Positions 29,937 to 40,181 are shown, counted from the first letter of the stretch. The stretch is DNA of 64,000 nt from DATBLE01 sp963764565 (GCA_963764565.1 CAVXTD010000007.1:32496-96495); one strand, 5' to 3'. Translations and numbers: made by a program. Notes: generated by a model not told the origin, from the letters alone.

Positions 29937-31806
29937 TCAGGCGCGGCCGGCCTTGTGCAGCTGCGCGTAGATCGCCCGCGCCGTCTTGGCCGGCACGCCG
30001 GGGACGCCCTCGAGCTCCTCCTGCGACGCCTCGAGCAGCCGCTCGGTCGAGCCGAAATGCCGGAGCAGTGCGCGCCTGCGCGCCGGCCCGACGCCCTGGA
30101 GCTCGTCGAAGATCGAGCCGCGGGCGCGGGCGTCGCGGCGCTGCCGGTGGAAGTCGAGCGCAAACCGATGCGCCTCGTCGCGGATCCGCTGGAGCAGCTG
30201 CAGGCCGGCCGAGTCGCGCCCGAGCACGATCGGCGCGGCGCGGCCGGGCACGAACACCTGCTCCTCGCGCTTGGCCAGCGAGATCACCGCGACGCGCGGC
30301 AGGTCGTGGGCCTGGATCGCCGCGAGCGCCGCCGAGAGCTGGCCCTTGCCCGCCGTCGATCACGACCAGGTTCGGCAGGGCCGCGAACGACTCGTCGTAG
30401 TCGTGCGCGGTGACGTCGCCGAGCCGGGCGAAGCGGCGGGAGACGACCTCGCTCGATCGCGGCGAAGTCGTCGGGCCCCTCGAGCCGGTCGACGCCGAAC
30501 TTGCGGTAGTGGGCCTTCTTCGGCACGGCGTCCTGGAAGACGACCATCGAGCCGACCGGCGACTCGGCCTGGATGTTCGAGATGTCGTAGCACTCGATCC
30601 GGATCGGCAGGCTCTCGAGGTTGAGCACCTCGCGCAGCTCCTCGAGCGCCTCGACCCGGCGCAGCCGCCGCTGCTCCGACTGGAGCAGGTCCGACTCGAG
30701 CGCGAGCCGCGCGTTCTGGTCGGCGAGCTCCTGCAGCCGGCGCTTCTCGCCCCGCTCCGGGGCGCGCACCTCGACGCGCGACCCGCGCCGGTCGGACAGG
30801 AACTGCGCCAGCGCGGCGGTGTCGCCCGCGTCGCGGGGGACGACGAGCTGCGGGGGGACGCTCGGCGCCGAGCCGTAGTACTCGAGGCAGAAGCGCCTCC
30901 AGCACGGCGGCCGTGTCCTCGCCGGCCGCGTTCTCGAGGTGGAAGGCGTAGCGGTCGACGAGCTTGCCGTCGCGGAGCGGGAAGATCTGCACCGCTGCCC
31001 GGTCGCCGTCGATCGCGATCCCGATCACGTCGACGGTGCCGACCGCGCGCTGGTCGGCCGCCTGCCGCTCGGCCAGGTGCCTGATCGCGAACAGGCGGTT
31101 GCGGTAGCGGGCCGCGTCCTCGAAGCGCTCGTCGGCCGCCGCCTCCTGCATCCGGCGCTCGAGGTCGCGCTGGATCGGCTGCGTCTCTCCGGAGAGGAAC
31201 TCGATCACGCCGTCGATCATCTCCCGGTACTCTCCTTCGAGACGTACCCGACGCAGGGCGCCTTGCAGCGCTCGATGTGGAAGTCGAGGCAGGGGATGCC
31301 GGAGTGCCGGCCGGGCTGCGGGCCCTCGCACGGTCGGTACTGGAACACGCGGTTGAGCACGTCGAGCGTCTCGCGCACCTTCTTCGCGTTCGCGTACGGG
31401 CCGAAGTAGACGACGCCCCGCCGGTGCCGCTCGCGGGTGAACATCACCCGCGGGTACTCGTCCTCGACCGTGACGGCGATGTACGGGAACGACTTGTCGT
31501 CGCGCAGGCGGACGTTGAAGGGCGGCCGGTGCCGCTTGACGAGGTTCTGCTCGACGTGCAGCGCCTCGGCCTCGCTGCCCGTGACGATCACCTCGACGTC
31601 GGCGATCAGCGGACCAGCTGCCCCATCTGCGCGCGCCCGTCGCCGCCGCGCTGGAAGTACGAGCGCACGCGCGAGCGCAGCGACTTCGCCTTGCCGATGT
31701 AGAGCACCCGCCCGTCGGCGTCGCGGAACAGGTAGACGCCCGGCTCCGTCGGCAGCGCCTTCAGCTGGGCTTCGATCTCTTCTCGCACGCCGTCAAGCGT
31801 AGCCAC
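29937..31806 (-). CDS. uvrC: Excinuclease ABC subunit C (at least five frameshifts)
   Basis: Nucleotide-excision repair nuclease. Readable in order: GIY-YIG domain (GVYLFRDADGRVLYIGKAK), GPYANAKKVRETLDVLNRVF, the cysteine pair in IPCLDFHIERCKAPCVGY, a UvrB-binding UVR motif (DERFEDAARYRNRL), the RNase H-like endonuclease (IECYDISNIQ, GSMVVFQ, HYRKFGVD) and C-terminal helix-hairpin-helix (LQGVGPARRRALLRHFGS). Frame changes near 31615, 31225, 30880, 30455 and 30355. A GTG at 31806 or 31788 is the start. All catalytic elements are conserved, so the damage is probably sequencing error. Confidence 0.9.
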
Positions 31807-31821
31807 GCTATTTTGCGACAC

Positions 31822-33259
31822 GTGAGAAGGACTCTCGGGGTCGTGTTCGCCGCGCTTGCGTGCTCGCGCCCGCAGCGCACGCCGGCGGGCCGGCACTGCT
31901 CGTCGGCGCCGCCGAGGACGAGGTCAGGCGAGCACGCTCACCGAGGCGAAGGCGAAGCTGGACCTGCTGCGGCTGGCCGGGCTCGGCGCCGTCCGCGTCA
32001 CCTCGATCTGGGATCCGGCCAACCCGGCGCCCTCGCGGGCGAGCTGCAGGCGCTGACGAACGTGACCGAGGCGGCGGAGCTGGACGGGATGGAGGTGTTC
32101 GCCTCGGTCTACAACTTCGGCAGCAAGACGACGCCGCTGAGCGAGGACGACCAGGCGAGCTTCGCGGCGTACGCGGCCACGCTCGCCCGCCAGGTGCCGG
32201 CGCTCCGCAACTTCATCATCGGCAACGAGCCGAACCTGAACCGCTTCTGGATGCCGCAGTTCAACCCGGACGGAAGCGACGCCGCCGCGCCGGCGTACCT
32301 GTCCCTGCTCTTCCGGACCTACCAGGCGCTGAAGGCGGTCGACCCGAGCACCCGGGTGTTCGGCGGCGCGATCTCGCCGCGCGGCATCGACCGGCCGGGA
32401 ACGGCGCGCGACACGCACTCGCCGACCGCGTTCATCCAGGACCTCGGTGCCGCGTACCGGGCGAGCGGGCTGACGGGCCGATGATGGACGCGCTCGCGAT
32501 CCACCCCTATCCGGAGAACTCGAAGCATGCCGCCGACGTTCACCCACCCGAAGTCGACGCCGATCGGGATCGCCGACTACCCGAAGCTGACCGGCCTGCT
32601 CGCGACGGCGTTCGACGGGACCGCGCAGCCGGGCTCGACGCTGCCGATCCTCTACGCCGAGTACGGGGTCGAGACGCAGATCCCGGCCGCGAAGGCGTCG
32701 CTGTACACGGGCGCCGAGCCGCAGACGATCAAGCCGGTGCCGGAGTCGACCCAGGCGTCTACTACCGCCAGGCGATCTGGCTCGCCTTCTGCCAGCCGAC
32801 CGTGATCGGACTCTTCCTCTTCCACGCCTTCGACGAGTCGGCGCTCGACCGCTTCCAGTCGGGCCTCTACTACGCGGACGGCACGCCGAAGTCGAGCCTG
32901 ACGGCGGTCAGCGCCGCAATCCGCGACGCCCACGGCGGCGTGATCGCCCGCTGCCCGGATCTGGAGCTGACACCGAAGGCGACGGTCGCCTACCCGACGC
33001 CGGCCGCCGTCCGCGCCGGCACGGCGTCGATCAAGGTCACCTGCGACCTCGACTGCAACGTCTACGCGCGGCTCGAGAAGCTGCCGAAGCACTCGACGAC
33101 GCTCGTCGCCCGGGGCAAGGGCCTCGCCGGCGAGACGCGACCGTGCCGTTCCCGGCGCGCCGCGTGGCCCCGGGCCGGTACCGGTTCACCGTCCGGCTGA
33201 CGGCGCCGGTCAATCCCGGCCCGCCGCTCGCCGTGGCAGCCGCACGCGTCGTGCGGTAG
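31822..33259 (+). CDS. Secreted clan GH-A-like glycoside hydrolase (frameshifted)
   Basis: GTG start gives a signal peptide that, after one slip near 31860, ends ...VLAPAAHAGG. The barrel-like body has FIIGNEPNLNRFW (the NEP glutamate typical of acid/base catalysts) and, in another frame, PILYAEYGVET, a likely nucleophile Glu. The DALAIHPYPEN and WLAFCQPTVIGLFLF segments also fit cellulase/GH5-GH39-like folds. A C-terminal beta domain ends VAAARVVR. Slips near 31860, 31930, 32050, 32480, 32525, 32755 and 33140. Substrate unknown. Divergent from uvrC with only 15 bases between the start codons. Confidence 0.68.
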
Positions 33260-33309
33260 CTCTCGTCGCGCGTCGCCGCTCGAGGCCCGCCCCCGGGTAG
33301 CATTCCGCC

Positions 33310-34005
33310 GTGGACGGCGGTCAGTACGTCGCATACACCTTCTACCGCGTCGATCCGCGTGGCGCCGGCTTCCGGTCGAGGAGCGCGCGGCGGGCAAGGA
33401 CGCGTTCGCGGACGTGGTCGAGGCGTGGGCGGAGCGGATGGAAGGGCTCCGCGCCTACACCTGCACCGGCGTGCGGCCCGACTGCGACTTCTTCCTCTGG
33501 AAGATCACCGAGCGCTACGCCGACCTCGGCGAGCTGGGGGCCGACGCTGAACGCAACGCCGCTCGCCGGCTGGCTGGAGACGCCGTACTCGTACCTGGCG
33601 ACCACGAAGGCATCCCAGTACACGAGCGCCCGCCGGGCACGGAAGATCACCCCGCACGACCAGCCGTACCTCGTCGTCTACCCGTTCGTGAAGGTGCGGC
33701 CCTGGTACGCGCTGCCGGAGGAGGACCGGCAGCGGGCGATGGACGAGCACATCCGGATCGGGCGGGAGGAGTTCCCGGGGATCCACAACCACACGACGTA
33801 CTCGTTCGGGATCGACGACCAGGAGTTCATGACCGCGTTCGAGTGCGACGAGCCGGCCGACTTCATGCACCTGATGCTGCGGCTGCGCGACAGCGAGGCG
33901 AGCCGCTACACCGAGCGCGACACACCGATCTTCGTCGGGCAGCTGGCGGAGATCAGGGCGGCGCTGGCCGCGCTCGACGGTGCGGCCGCCCGCGTCGGGG
34001 CGTGA
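33310..34005 (+). CDS. hemQ: HemQ / chlorite dismutase-family heme protein (two frameshifts)
   Basis: Likely coproheme decarboxylase, last step of the coproporphyrin-dependent heme pathway used by monoderm bacteria. GTG start gives VDGGQYVAYTFYRVDP; after slips near 33360 and 33540 the N-terminal half reads FADVVEAWAERMEGL and CDFFLWKITERYADL. The second half is continuous: WLETPYSYLATTKASQY, YLVVYPFVKVRPWYALP, GIHNHTTYSFGIDDQEFMTA (heme-proximal His region). About 230 residues, the usual length. Other heme genes are not visible. Confidence 0.88.
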   Translation: MDGGQYVAYTFYRVDPRGAGFRSRSARRARTRSRTWSRRGRSGWKGSAPTPAPACGPTATSSSGRSPSATPTSASWGPTLNATPLAGWLETPYSYLATTKASQYTSARRARKITPHDQPYLVVYPFVKVRPWYALPEEDRQRAMDEHIRIGREEFPGIHNHTTYSFGIDDQEFMTAFECDEPADFMHLMLRLRDSEASRYTERDTPIFVGQLAEIRAALAALDGAAARVGA

Positions 34006-34041
34006 GACGCCTTCTGCGGCGGCTCGGCGACCCCTCCGGCG

Positions 34042-34405
34042 CTAGACGAGCGTGTGCTGATCCTTCCAGGTGCGCCACATCGCGAAGCCGGAGGCGGCGA
34101 GCACGGCGACGAACACGACCGCGTCGAGGCCCGACTCGCGGGTGAACGAGATCGCGGCGATGTCGGCGACGATCAGGATCGCCGCGCCGTAGAAGACGGC
34201 CTGGGCGCGGCCGGGCCACATCGAGATCTCCGATCGACGCTCCCGCCACAGCAGGAAGACGAAGAACGCGATCGCGAGCAGGAAGGCGATCCGGGCGATC
34301 ACGTAGAGCGCCGAGAGCGTCGTCTGGAGCCGGAGCGCGACGATCGCGGCGGCGATCGCGGCGATGATCAGCGAACCCGCGGAGCGTCGGGTTGATCCGG
34401 CTCAC
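34042..34405 (-). CDS. Small three-helix membrane protein, unknown
   Basis: About 120 residues once a slip near 34370 is corrected: GTG at 34405 (VSRINPTLRG), then IIAAIAAAIVALRLQTTLSA, IARIAFLLAIAFFVFLLWRE, a middle helix (FYGAAILIVADIAAISF) and a last helix (AVVFVAVLAASGFAMWRTW). No domain recognised. It lies 147 bases downstream of tRNA-Leu on the same strand and converges with hemQ. Confidence 0.6.
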
Positions 34406-34552
34406 GCCGCTCAGGGTAGCGACGCGGCGCCAGCAGCAGGCGCCGACGGGCCCGACCTGCGCGTGCCCGGCAGGCCACGCGGACGCGGAGAAGGGTGCAC
34501 CGCCGCGATGTCAGGCTCGCGCGAAGGCGCGGGCGGACCGCGGGCGTCACGA

Positions 34553-34636
34553 TGCGGATGAGAGGACTTGAACCTCCACGAGCCGAAGCCCACACGGACC
34601 TGAACCGTGCGCGTCTACCAATTCCGCCACATCCGC
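34553..34636 (-). tRNA. tRNA-Leu (anticodon CAG)
   Basis: Class II tRNA on the minus strand: acceptor GCGGATG/CATCCGC, D-loop with GGTAGACGC, anticodon stem CACGG/CCGTG around TTCAGGT (anticodon CAG, reading CUG), variable arm GGGCTTCGGCTC, T-arm GGTTCAAGTCC, discriminator A. CCA is not encoded. Confidence 0.95.
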
Positions 34637-34965
34637 GCGGGCAGGCATTGTAGCCGGGGGCCCTCGCACCTCGGCGAAGGCGGGCTTTGCCCGCCGGAGC
34701 CCACACCCGCCCTCCGGAGCCAGGCGCCCGCCGAATCGAGTCAGCGGCCGAAGGCCGACTCGATCCGGTTCACTCGACGAGCCGAAGCCCACACGGACCT
34801 GAACCGTGCGCGTCTACCAATTCCGCCACATCCGCGCGGGCAGCCATTGTAGCCGGGGCCATTCCTCCTCGGCGAAGGCGGGCCTTGCCCGCCGGAGCCC
34901 ACACCCGCCCTCCGAAGCGAGGCGCCCGCCGAATCGAGTCAGCGGCCGAAGGCCGACTCGATTCG
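34578..34965. repeat. 199-bp tandem duplication covering the 5' part of tRNA-Leu and its upstream region
   Basis: The sequence from 34578 recurs at 34777 with a few substitutions. Each copy contains the first ~59 nt of tRNA-Leu followed by an upstream region holding two hairpins: GGCGGGC-TTT-GCCCGCC and CGAGTC...GGCC-GAA-GGCCGACTCG. The repeat junction is inside the variable arm of the tRNA. Confidence 0.85.
34777..34835 (-). pseudogene. tRNA-Leu fragment (5' 59 nt only)
   Basis: Identical to the intact tRNA-Leu from its first base to the variable arm; the T-arm and 3' acceptor are replaced by unrelated sequence. It cannot fold as a tRNA. Part of the 199-bp duplication. Confidence 0.85.
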
Positions 34966-34986
34966 GATAGCCAATTCGGTCTAAGG

Positions 34987-35843
34987 TTACTTCGTGTAGT
35001 ACTCGTACGGGGCGAGCCAGACGCTCTCGTAGCCGACGGGCGCCTTTGCGCCGGTGCCGTCGACCGTGTAGCCGGCGTCGGTGTACCGGGCAGGATGTCG
35101 CAGGTGATCCCGAGCCCTTCGTAGTACCTGGCGGCGACGGCGCCGTAGTAGGGAGAGGTCGTGTCGGTGGTCTTGTACTGGGAGGCGTAGATGTTGCGGA
35201 AGACGCCCGTCCGATCGCAGACGCCCATCCGCGCCGGCTCCGGCGGGGCGGCGCCGGCGGCCCTCCGTCCCCGCCGGTCGAGCTGCGTCAGCGTCACGCT
35301 GATGTCCAGGCGAAGGCCGGTACCGAGGCCGTGCCGAACGTGACCGTCGAGCCAGACCGAAGGAACCGAAGCCACACTGATGCTCCCGAAGGTGTCACCT
35401 CCCGACGCGGTCAGGAGGCACCCTGCGTGCCGGTGCTGCACCAGAAGCCGATCAGGTCACCGCCCTTGACCACGATGTTCACGCTGAAGGTGTTCAGGGT
35501 GCTGGCGGTCAGGGACTGGGCCGCGGTTGCGGCAACAACCATGTACTCGTGGGCGGTGGCGGTCGGGCGATACACGACCAGCGCCATCTGGCCGCCGGGC
35601 GAGCCGGCCTCGGTGCTCCAGGAGGTGATCTTCCACGAGCCGGAAGGCACCGTGTAGGAGTTGCCGCCCGAAACGCCGGTCTGGACGAGGGTCGCCGCGC
35701 CCGCACGTAACGCCCGTGCCGGTCTGACCGAGCGTGATCGTCGCAGCCTGCGCCTGACCCGCGAACACGGCCAGAGCTGCAAGCCCGGCGGCGAGAACGG
35801 AGACGACTCCGACCTTGGCACGAGAGGATGAACAAGCGCGCAT
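34987..35843 (-). CDS. Secreted protein with beta-sandwich and unrecognised C-terminal domain (frameshifted)
   Basis: ATG at 35843 with a strong AAAGGAGA site; signal peptide ends GQAQAATITLGQTG. After a slip near 35700 the body reads TLVQTGVSGGNSYTVPSGSW and GGDLIGFWCSTGTQG, a small extracellular module common in these bacteria; a second slip near 35415 leads to CLLTASGGDTFGSISVASVP and GLRLDISVTLTQ. A C-terminal stretch (MGVCDRTGVFRNIYASQYKT ... YYEGLGITCDILP ... APYEYYTK, with one more slip near 35090) is not recognised. It may be one protein or two fused by errors. Confidence 0.55.
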
Positions 35844-35990
35844 GATGTCTCCTTTCCCCGCCTTGTCCGGTCAGACGGCGTCGTTCGGTGCAGGACGCGC
35901 GATCCTATCGCACCACGACCGGCGTGCAACCCACAAGCGGCGGCACATCCGACCCGGGCGACGTGTGGCGGCCGGCGGTAATCTGCGACC

Positions 35991-36451
35991 GTGATCACCG
36001 AAGGCCAGCCCGCACCCGACTTCGAGCTGACGGAAGCGATAGCGGGGAGACCGTGCGCCTCTCGGATCTGCGCGGCAAGGCGGTCGTCCTCTACTTCTAC
36101 CCGCGCGACGACACGCCCGGGTGCACGAAGCAGGCCTGCGCGATCCGCGACGCGTGGGACGACTTCCGCGCGACAGGCGCAGAGGTCTTCGGTGTCAGCC
36201 CCGACGGCGAGGCCTCACACGCCGCTTTCCGGAAGAAGCACGGCTTGCCCTTCACCTTGCTCGCCGACCCGGATCACACCCTCGCCGAGCAGTACGGCTT
36301 CTGGGTGCAGAAGAGCATGATGGGCAAGAAGTTCATGGGGATCGAGCGCTCGACGGTCGTGATCGCGCCGGACGGGACGGTGGCGAGGATCTTCCGGAAG
36401 GTGAAGCCCGGCGAGCACGCAGCGCTCGTGCTCGGCGCGCTGGACGTCTAG
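35991..36451 (+). CDS. bcp: Thioredoxin-dependent thiol peroxidase (BCP-type peroxiredoxin; one frameshift)
   Basis: Peroxiredoxin Q/BCP reducing hydroperoxides. GTG start gives VITEGQPAPDFELT; one base is missing near 36034 and the frame then reads SDSGETVRLSDLRGKAVVLY. Peroxidatic Cys in YPRDDTPGCTKQACAIRD with the resolving Cys five residues later, as in BCP. C-terminal GTVARIFRKVKPGEHA. About 154 residues. Its stop overlaps the convergent glycosyltransferase stop by 2 bases. Confidence 0.92.
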
Positions 36452-37576
36452 GCGCTGCGCCGCGCGCGCTCCTCCGCTTCCCGGCGCCTGCGCCGGATCC
36501 GGGGATTCGCGAGCTTGACGATCTCGAGCAGGTAGACCATGTACACCGAGGCCGCCGACGGCGAGCAGCCCGAGTCCGGCCGCTCCTGCGGTCGGCTAGC
36601 GCGTGCCAGTGGCCGCGCTCGCGGAACGGGATGTAGCGCGTGCCGAGCGCCGCCGCCGCCAGCGTCGCCACCCAGAAGTAGATGTACACGACGGCCCGCC
36701 GCTGGGAGAAGCCGATGTTCACGAACCGGTGGTGCAGATGCGCCCGGTCGCGGAGCGGTGATCGGCTGCCGGTACTTGAGCCGCTTGGCGACGACGAAGC
36801 CCGTGTCCAGGATCGGCACCGCGAGCACGAGCAGCGGGAAGAAGAGCGCCACGGTCGCGGCGGTCTTCAGCAGGCCTTCGACCGAGACTGCGGCGAGCGA
36901 GAAGCCGAGCAGCATCGCGCCGGAGTCGCCCATGAAGATCCGCGCCGGGAAGAAGTTGTGGCGGAGGAAACCGAGCGTCGCGCCGAGCACGATCGCGGAG
37001 AAGGCCGCGGCCGTCGGCTTGCCGAGCGAGAGCGCGATCACGGCGAACGTCAGGCCGGCGATCCCGCATACGCCCGCGGCGAGCCCGTCGAGGCCGTCGA
37101 GGAAGTTGACCATGTTCATCACGGCGACGATCCAGAGCACGGTCAGCGGCACGCCGAGCCAGACCGGAGAGGTCGTACACGCCGAGGAACGGGAAGGTGA
37201 AGTGGTCGACCCAGATCCCGAAGATCGGCGGGATCGAGCCGGCGACGATCTGGCCGCCGAGCTTCTCCCACCAGCGGAGGCCGCGGAAGTCGTCGATCGC
37301 TCCGATGACGGTGGCGACCGCCGCGCCGAGGAGCAGCCCGCGCATCGACCGGCTGAGGTCGAGGAACGCAAGCGAGGGCACGATGATCCCGAAGAACATC
37401 GCCAGCCCGCCGAGGCGCGGGATCGGGATCCGGTGCACGCGCCGCTCGTCGGGGAGGTCGACGGCGCCGAGGCGTCGCGCCATCCCGGCAACGGCCGGCG
37501 TGAAGACGACCACGATCACGAGCGCGAGCACGGCGCCGTAGACGACCTCGAGGTGCTGGCGGAGCTCGCGTGTCAC
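36448..37576 (-). CDS. WecA/MraY-family undecaprenyl-phosphate sugar-1-phosphate transferase (frameshifted)
   Basis: Integral membrane enzyme putting a sugar-1-phosphate on undecaprenyl phosphate, first step of wall polymer or teichoic/arabinogalactan-type glycan synthesis. GTG start; DERRVHRIPIPRLGGLAMF, IGAIDDFRGL (Asp pair), after a slip near 37160 NMVNFLDGLDGLAAGVCG and FFPARIFMGDSGAM, then after another the HLHHRF motif (36740) and IYFWVATLAAAALG. At least three slips (37160, 36760, 36600). It starts 4 bases after upp. WecA (GlcNAc-1-P) is more likely than MraY because no mur genes are adjacent. Confidence 0.88.
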
Positions 37577-37580
37577 GGCG

Positions 37581-38237
37581 TCACTTCGTCCCGTAGAGCC
37601 GATCGCCCGCGTCCCCGAGGCCGGGGACGATGAACCCGCGCTCGTTCAGACCCCGGTCGACGCCGGCGCAGACGACGTGCACATCGGGGTACGTCGCATG
37701 CACCTTCTCGATCCCCTCCGGCGCGGCGACGAGGCAGACGAGCGTGACCGAGCGGGCGCCGGCATCCTTCACCGTTCCGATCGCGGCGACACTCGAGTTG
37801 CCGGTCGCGAGCATCGGGTCGAGCACGATCGCGTCCCGCTCGTCGAGGTCGTCCGGGAGCTTCGTGTAGTACTGAATCGCCTCGAGCGTCTCCTCGTCCC
37901 GGTACATCCCCATGAACCCGACCCGCGCGCTCGAGATCAGCGAGAGCGTTCCCTCGAGCATGCCGACGCCCGCGCGCAGCACGGGGCAGACGGCGACCTT
38001 CTTGCCGGAGATCCGCTGGGCCTGCATCGACTCGAGCGGAGTCTCGATCTCGACCGCCTCGGTGGGAAAGTCCTTCGTCGCCTCGTAGGTGAGGAGCAGC
38101 GTGAGCTCGTTGACGAGCTTGCGGAAGTGGACGGTCGGAGTGTCCTTGTCTCGAAGATAGGACAGCTTGTGCTGGACGAGCGGGTGCAACACCACCGTAA
38201 GCCGAGGCCTCACGGTGGTGTTAGGCGAGACGCTCAT
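37581..38237 (-). CDS. upp: Uracil phosphoribosyltransferase
   Basis: 218-residue pyrimidine salvage enzyme making UMP from uracil and PRPP. PRPP loop VLDPMLATGNSSVAAI; uracil-binding C-terminus GFIVPGLGDAGDRLYGTK. Intact. It lies 14 bases after glyA. ATG start MSVSPNTTVRPRLTVV fits the family. Confidence 0.96.
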   Translation of the reverse strand: MSVSPNTTVRPRLTVVLHPLVQHKLSYLRDKDTPTVHFRKLVNELTLLLTYEATKDFPTEAVEIETPLESMQAQRISGKKVAVCPVLRAGVGMLEGTLSLISSARVGFMGMYRDEETLEAIQYYTKLPDDLDERDAIVLDPMLATGNSSVAAIGTVKDAGARSVTLVCLVAAPEGIEKVHATYPDVHVVCAGVDRGLNERGFIVPGLGDAGDRLYGTK

Positions 38238-38251
38238 ACCGGCAAGACGTT

Positions 38252-39562
38252 CTAACGCTTACTCGCCTCCGGCGGGTAAGCGCAGTAGCCGCGGAAACCC
38301 GGATACAACGGCCGCCGCTCGCAGAGGGCGGCGCCGCGCGCGACGAGACCGGCGATATCCGGCGCGGGCTTCAATGCGTCGACCACGATACTCCCCACCT
38401 CGCGGAAGTCGTCCTCGTCGAAGCCGCGCATCGTGCAGGCAGGCGTCCCCATCCGGACGCCGGAGGCAACGGTCGGCGGGCGCTCGTCGAACGGCACCGT
38501 GTTCCGGTTCACCGTGATCCGCACCTCAGCCAGCCGCTCCTCGGCGTCCTTGCCCGTCCACTCGGTGCCTCGGAGGTCGAGTTGCAGAAGGTGCGTGTCG
38601 GTGCCACCGGTGAGCACGTCGAGGCCGCCGCGCTGGAGCTCGTCGGCGAGCGCATCGGCGTTCACCCGCACCTGCGCCTGGTACTCCCGGAACGCGGGCG
38701 TCCCGGCGATGCGGAAGCAGGTCGCCTTCGCGGCGATCACGTGCTCCATCGGGCCGCCCTGCATGCCGGGGAAGACGGCGCGGTCGAGCGCCTGGGCGTA
38801 CTGCTCGCGGCAGAGGACGAACCCGGAGCGCGGGCCCGAAAGCGTCTTGTGGGTGGTCGAGGTGACGAAGTCGCAATCGGGCACCGGGTTCGGGTGCAGT
38901 CCGGCCGCAACGAGACCGGCGAAGTGGGCCATATCGCAGAGCAGCATCGCGCCGACCTCGTCGGCAATCTCGCGGAAACGATTCGTCTCGACGGTGCGCG
39001 GATAGGCGGAGCCGCCGCAGACGATCAGCCGAGGCGCGTGCTCCTTCGCGAGCGCGAGCACCTCGTCGTAGTCGACGACGCTCGTCTCGCGGCTGACCCC
39101 GTAGTGGGCGATCGTGTACAGACGGCCGGAGAAGTTGACCTTCAGCCCGTGCGTCAGGTGGCCGCCGTGGTCGAGGCGGAGCGAGAGGATCGTGTCGCCC
39201 GGCTCCAGCACAGCCGAGTAGACGGCCATGTTGGTCTGGGCACCCGCATGCGGCTGGACGTTGGCGTGCTCGGCCCCGAACAGCTCCTTCGCGCGCTCGA
39301 TCGCGAGCGTCTCGATCTCGTCCACGACCTCGCACCCGCCGTAGTAGCGCTTGCCCGGATAGCCCTCCGCGTACTTGTTCGTCGGCACGCTCGAGACCGC
39401 CTCGAGGATGCTCGGCCAGGTGAAGTTCTCCGAGGCGATCAGCTCGATCTGACCGCGCTGGCGCTCCAGCTCGCGGCCGATCAGCTCGGCGATCTCCGGG
39501 TCGACGTCGGCCAAGCCGGCGCGGCGAAGGTCCTGGATCGTCTCCTGGGAGGCAAGCGCCAT
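38252..39562 (-). CDS. glyA: Serine hydroxymethyltransferase
   Basis: 436-residue PLP enzyme converting serine and tetrahydrofolate to glycine and methylene-THF. LIASENFTWPSILEA, TNKYAEGYPGKRYYGGCEVVD, DMAHFAGLVAAGLHPNP, and the PLP lysine in TSTTHKTLSGPRSG. Intact and full length. Sits 12 bases after sua5 in the long minus-strand series. Confidence 0.97.
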   Translation of the reverse strand: MALASQETIQDLRRAGLADVDPEIAELIGRELERQRGQIELIASENFTWPSILEAVSSVPTNKYAEGYPGKRYYGGCEVVDEIETLAIERAKELFGAEHANVQPHAGAQTNMAVYSAVLEPGDTILSLRLDHGGHLTHGLKVNFSGRLYTIAHYGVSRETSVVDYDEVLALAKEHAPRLIVCGGSAYPRTVETNRFREIADEVGAMLLCDMAHFAGLVAAGLHPNPVPDCDFVTSTTHKTLSGPRSGFVLCREQYAQALDRAVFPGMQGGPMEHVIAAKATCFRIAGTPAFREYQAQVRVNADALADELQRGGLDVLTGGTDTHLLQLDLRGTEWTGKDAEERLAEVRITVNRNTVPFDERPPTVASGVRMGTPACTMRGFDEDDFREVGSIVVDALKPAPDIAGLVARGAALCERRPLYPGFRGYCAYPPEASKR

Positions 39563-39574
39563 CGGTCTCGGATG

Positions 39575-40181
39575 CTACCCCCGCCGGGCGACGGCGGCAG
39601 CCAGCCGGGCGAGCGCATCGGCCGCGGGCACCGCACCCTCGCGCACGATCCTCGGCTCTGAATCGGTCAGGTCGACCACCGTCGAGGGCGATCCCCGGCA
39701 GCTCGCCGCCGTCGACCTCGGCCCGGCAGGCCGCGCGGATCGCAGCCGGCACATCCTCCAGCCGGCGTGCCTCCGGCCCGCCGTGAAGATTCGCGCTCGT
39801 TGCGGCAACGGCGCCGACGCGAGCCAGAACGTCACGCAGAGGGCCGGTCGGTGCCGGCACCCGGACGCCGATCGTGCCGGCGTTTGCGCCGCACAGCCAC
39901 GGGTACCACCCGGCGGGGTTCCGGAAGACGAGCGTGTAGGCGCCGGGTAGAACCGCCAGGGCCTCCGAGCCGCGCAGCTCGGGGATCCGCTCGAGGAGCG
40001 TCTCGACGTCCGCGCAGAGCAGCGCGACCGGAACGGTGTCGGGCCGCTCCTTCAGCCGCGAGAGCCGCGCAACCGCCTGCTTGCGATCAGGATCGGCACA
40101 GAGCCCGTACACCGTGTCGGTCGGCAGGATCGCGAGCTCGCCGGCCGCGATCGCGGCTACCGCGCGCTCGACGTCGCCCAT
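39575..40181 (-). CDS. L-threonylcarbamoyladenylate synthase (Sua5/YrdC; one frameshift)
   Basis: Makes threonylcarbamoyl-AMP for the t6A37 modification of tRNAs. ILPTDTVYGLCADPDRKQAV, RLSRLKERPDTVPVALL, GAYTLVFRN and GTIGVRVPA are the family core; SANLHGGPEA is the conserved SxN segment. An extra base near 39685 shifts the end, which continues TVVDLTDSEPRIVREGAVP and stops at 39575. About 200 residues. Overlaps prmC by 25 bases. Confidence 0.92.

Noticed and set aside
34547..34792. 81-residue minus-strand frame containing RADVAELVDAHGSG
   Set aside because: Classic spurious translation of tRNA-Leu and its duplicated flank.
35850..35990. Extended N-terminus of the BCP peroxiredoxin from 35888
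   Set aside because: The extension lies in the frame that precedes the indel; the family start VITEGQPAPDF at 35991 is in the other frame.
37577..39575. Glycine or purine riboswitch upstream of glyA or upp
   Set aside because: The gaps (12-14 bases) are too short to hold an aptamer.
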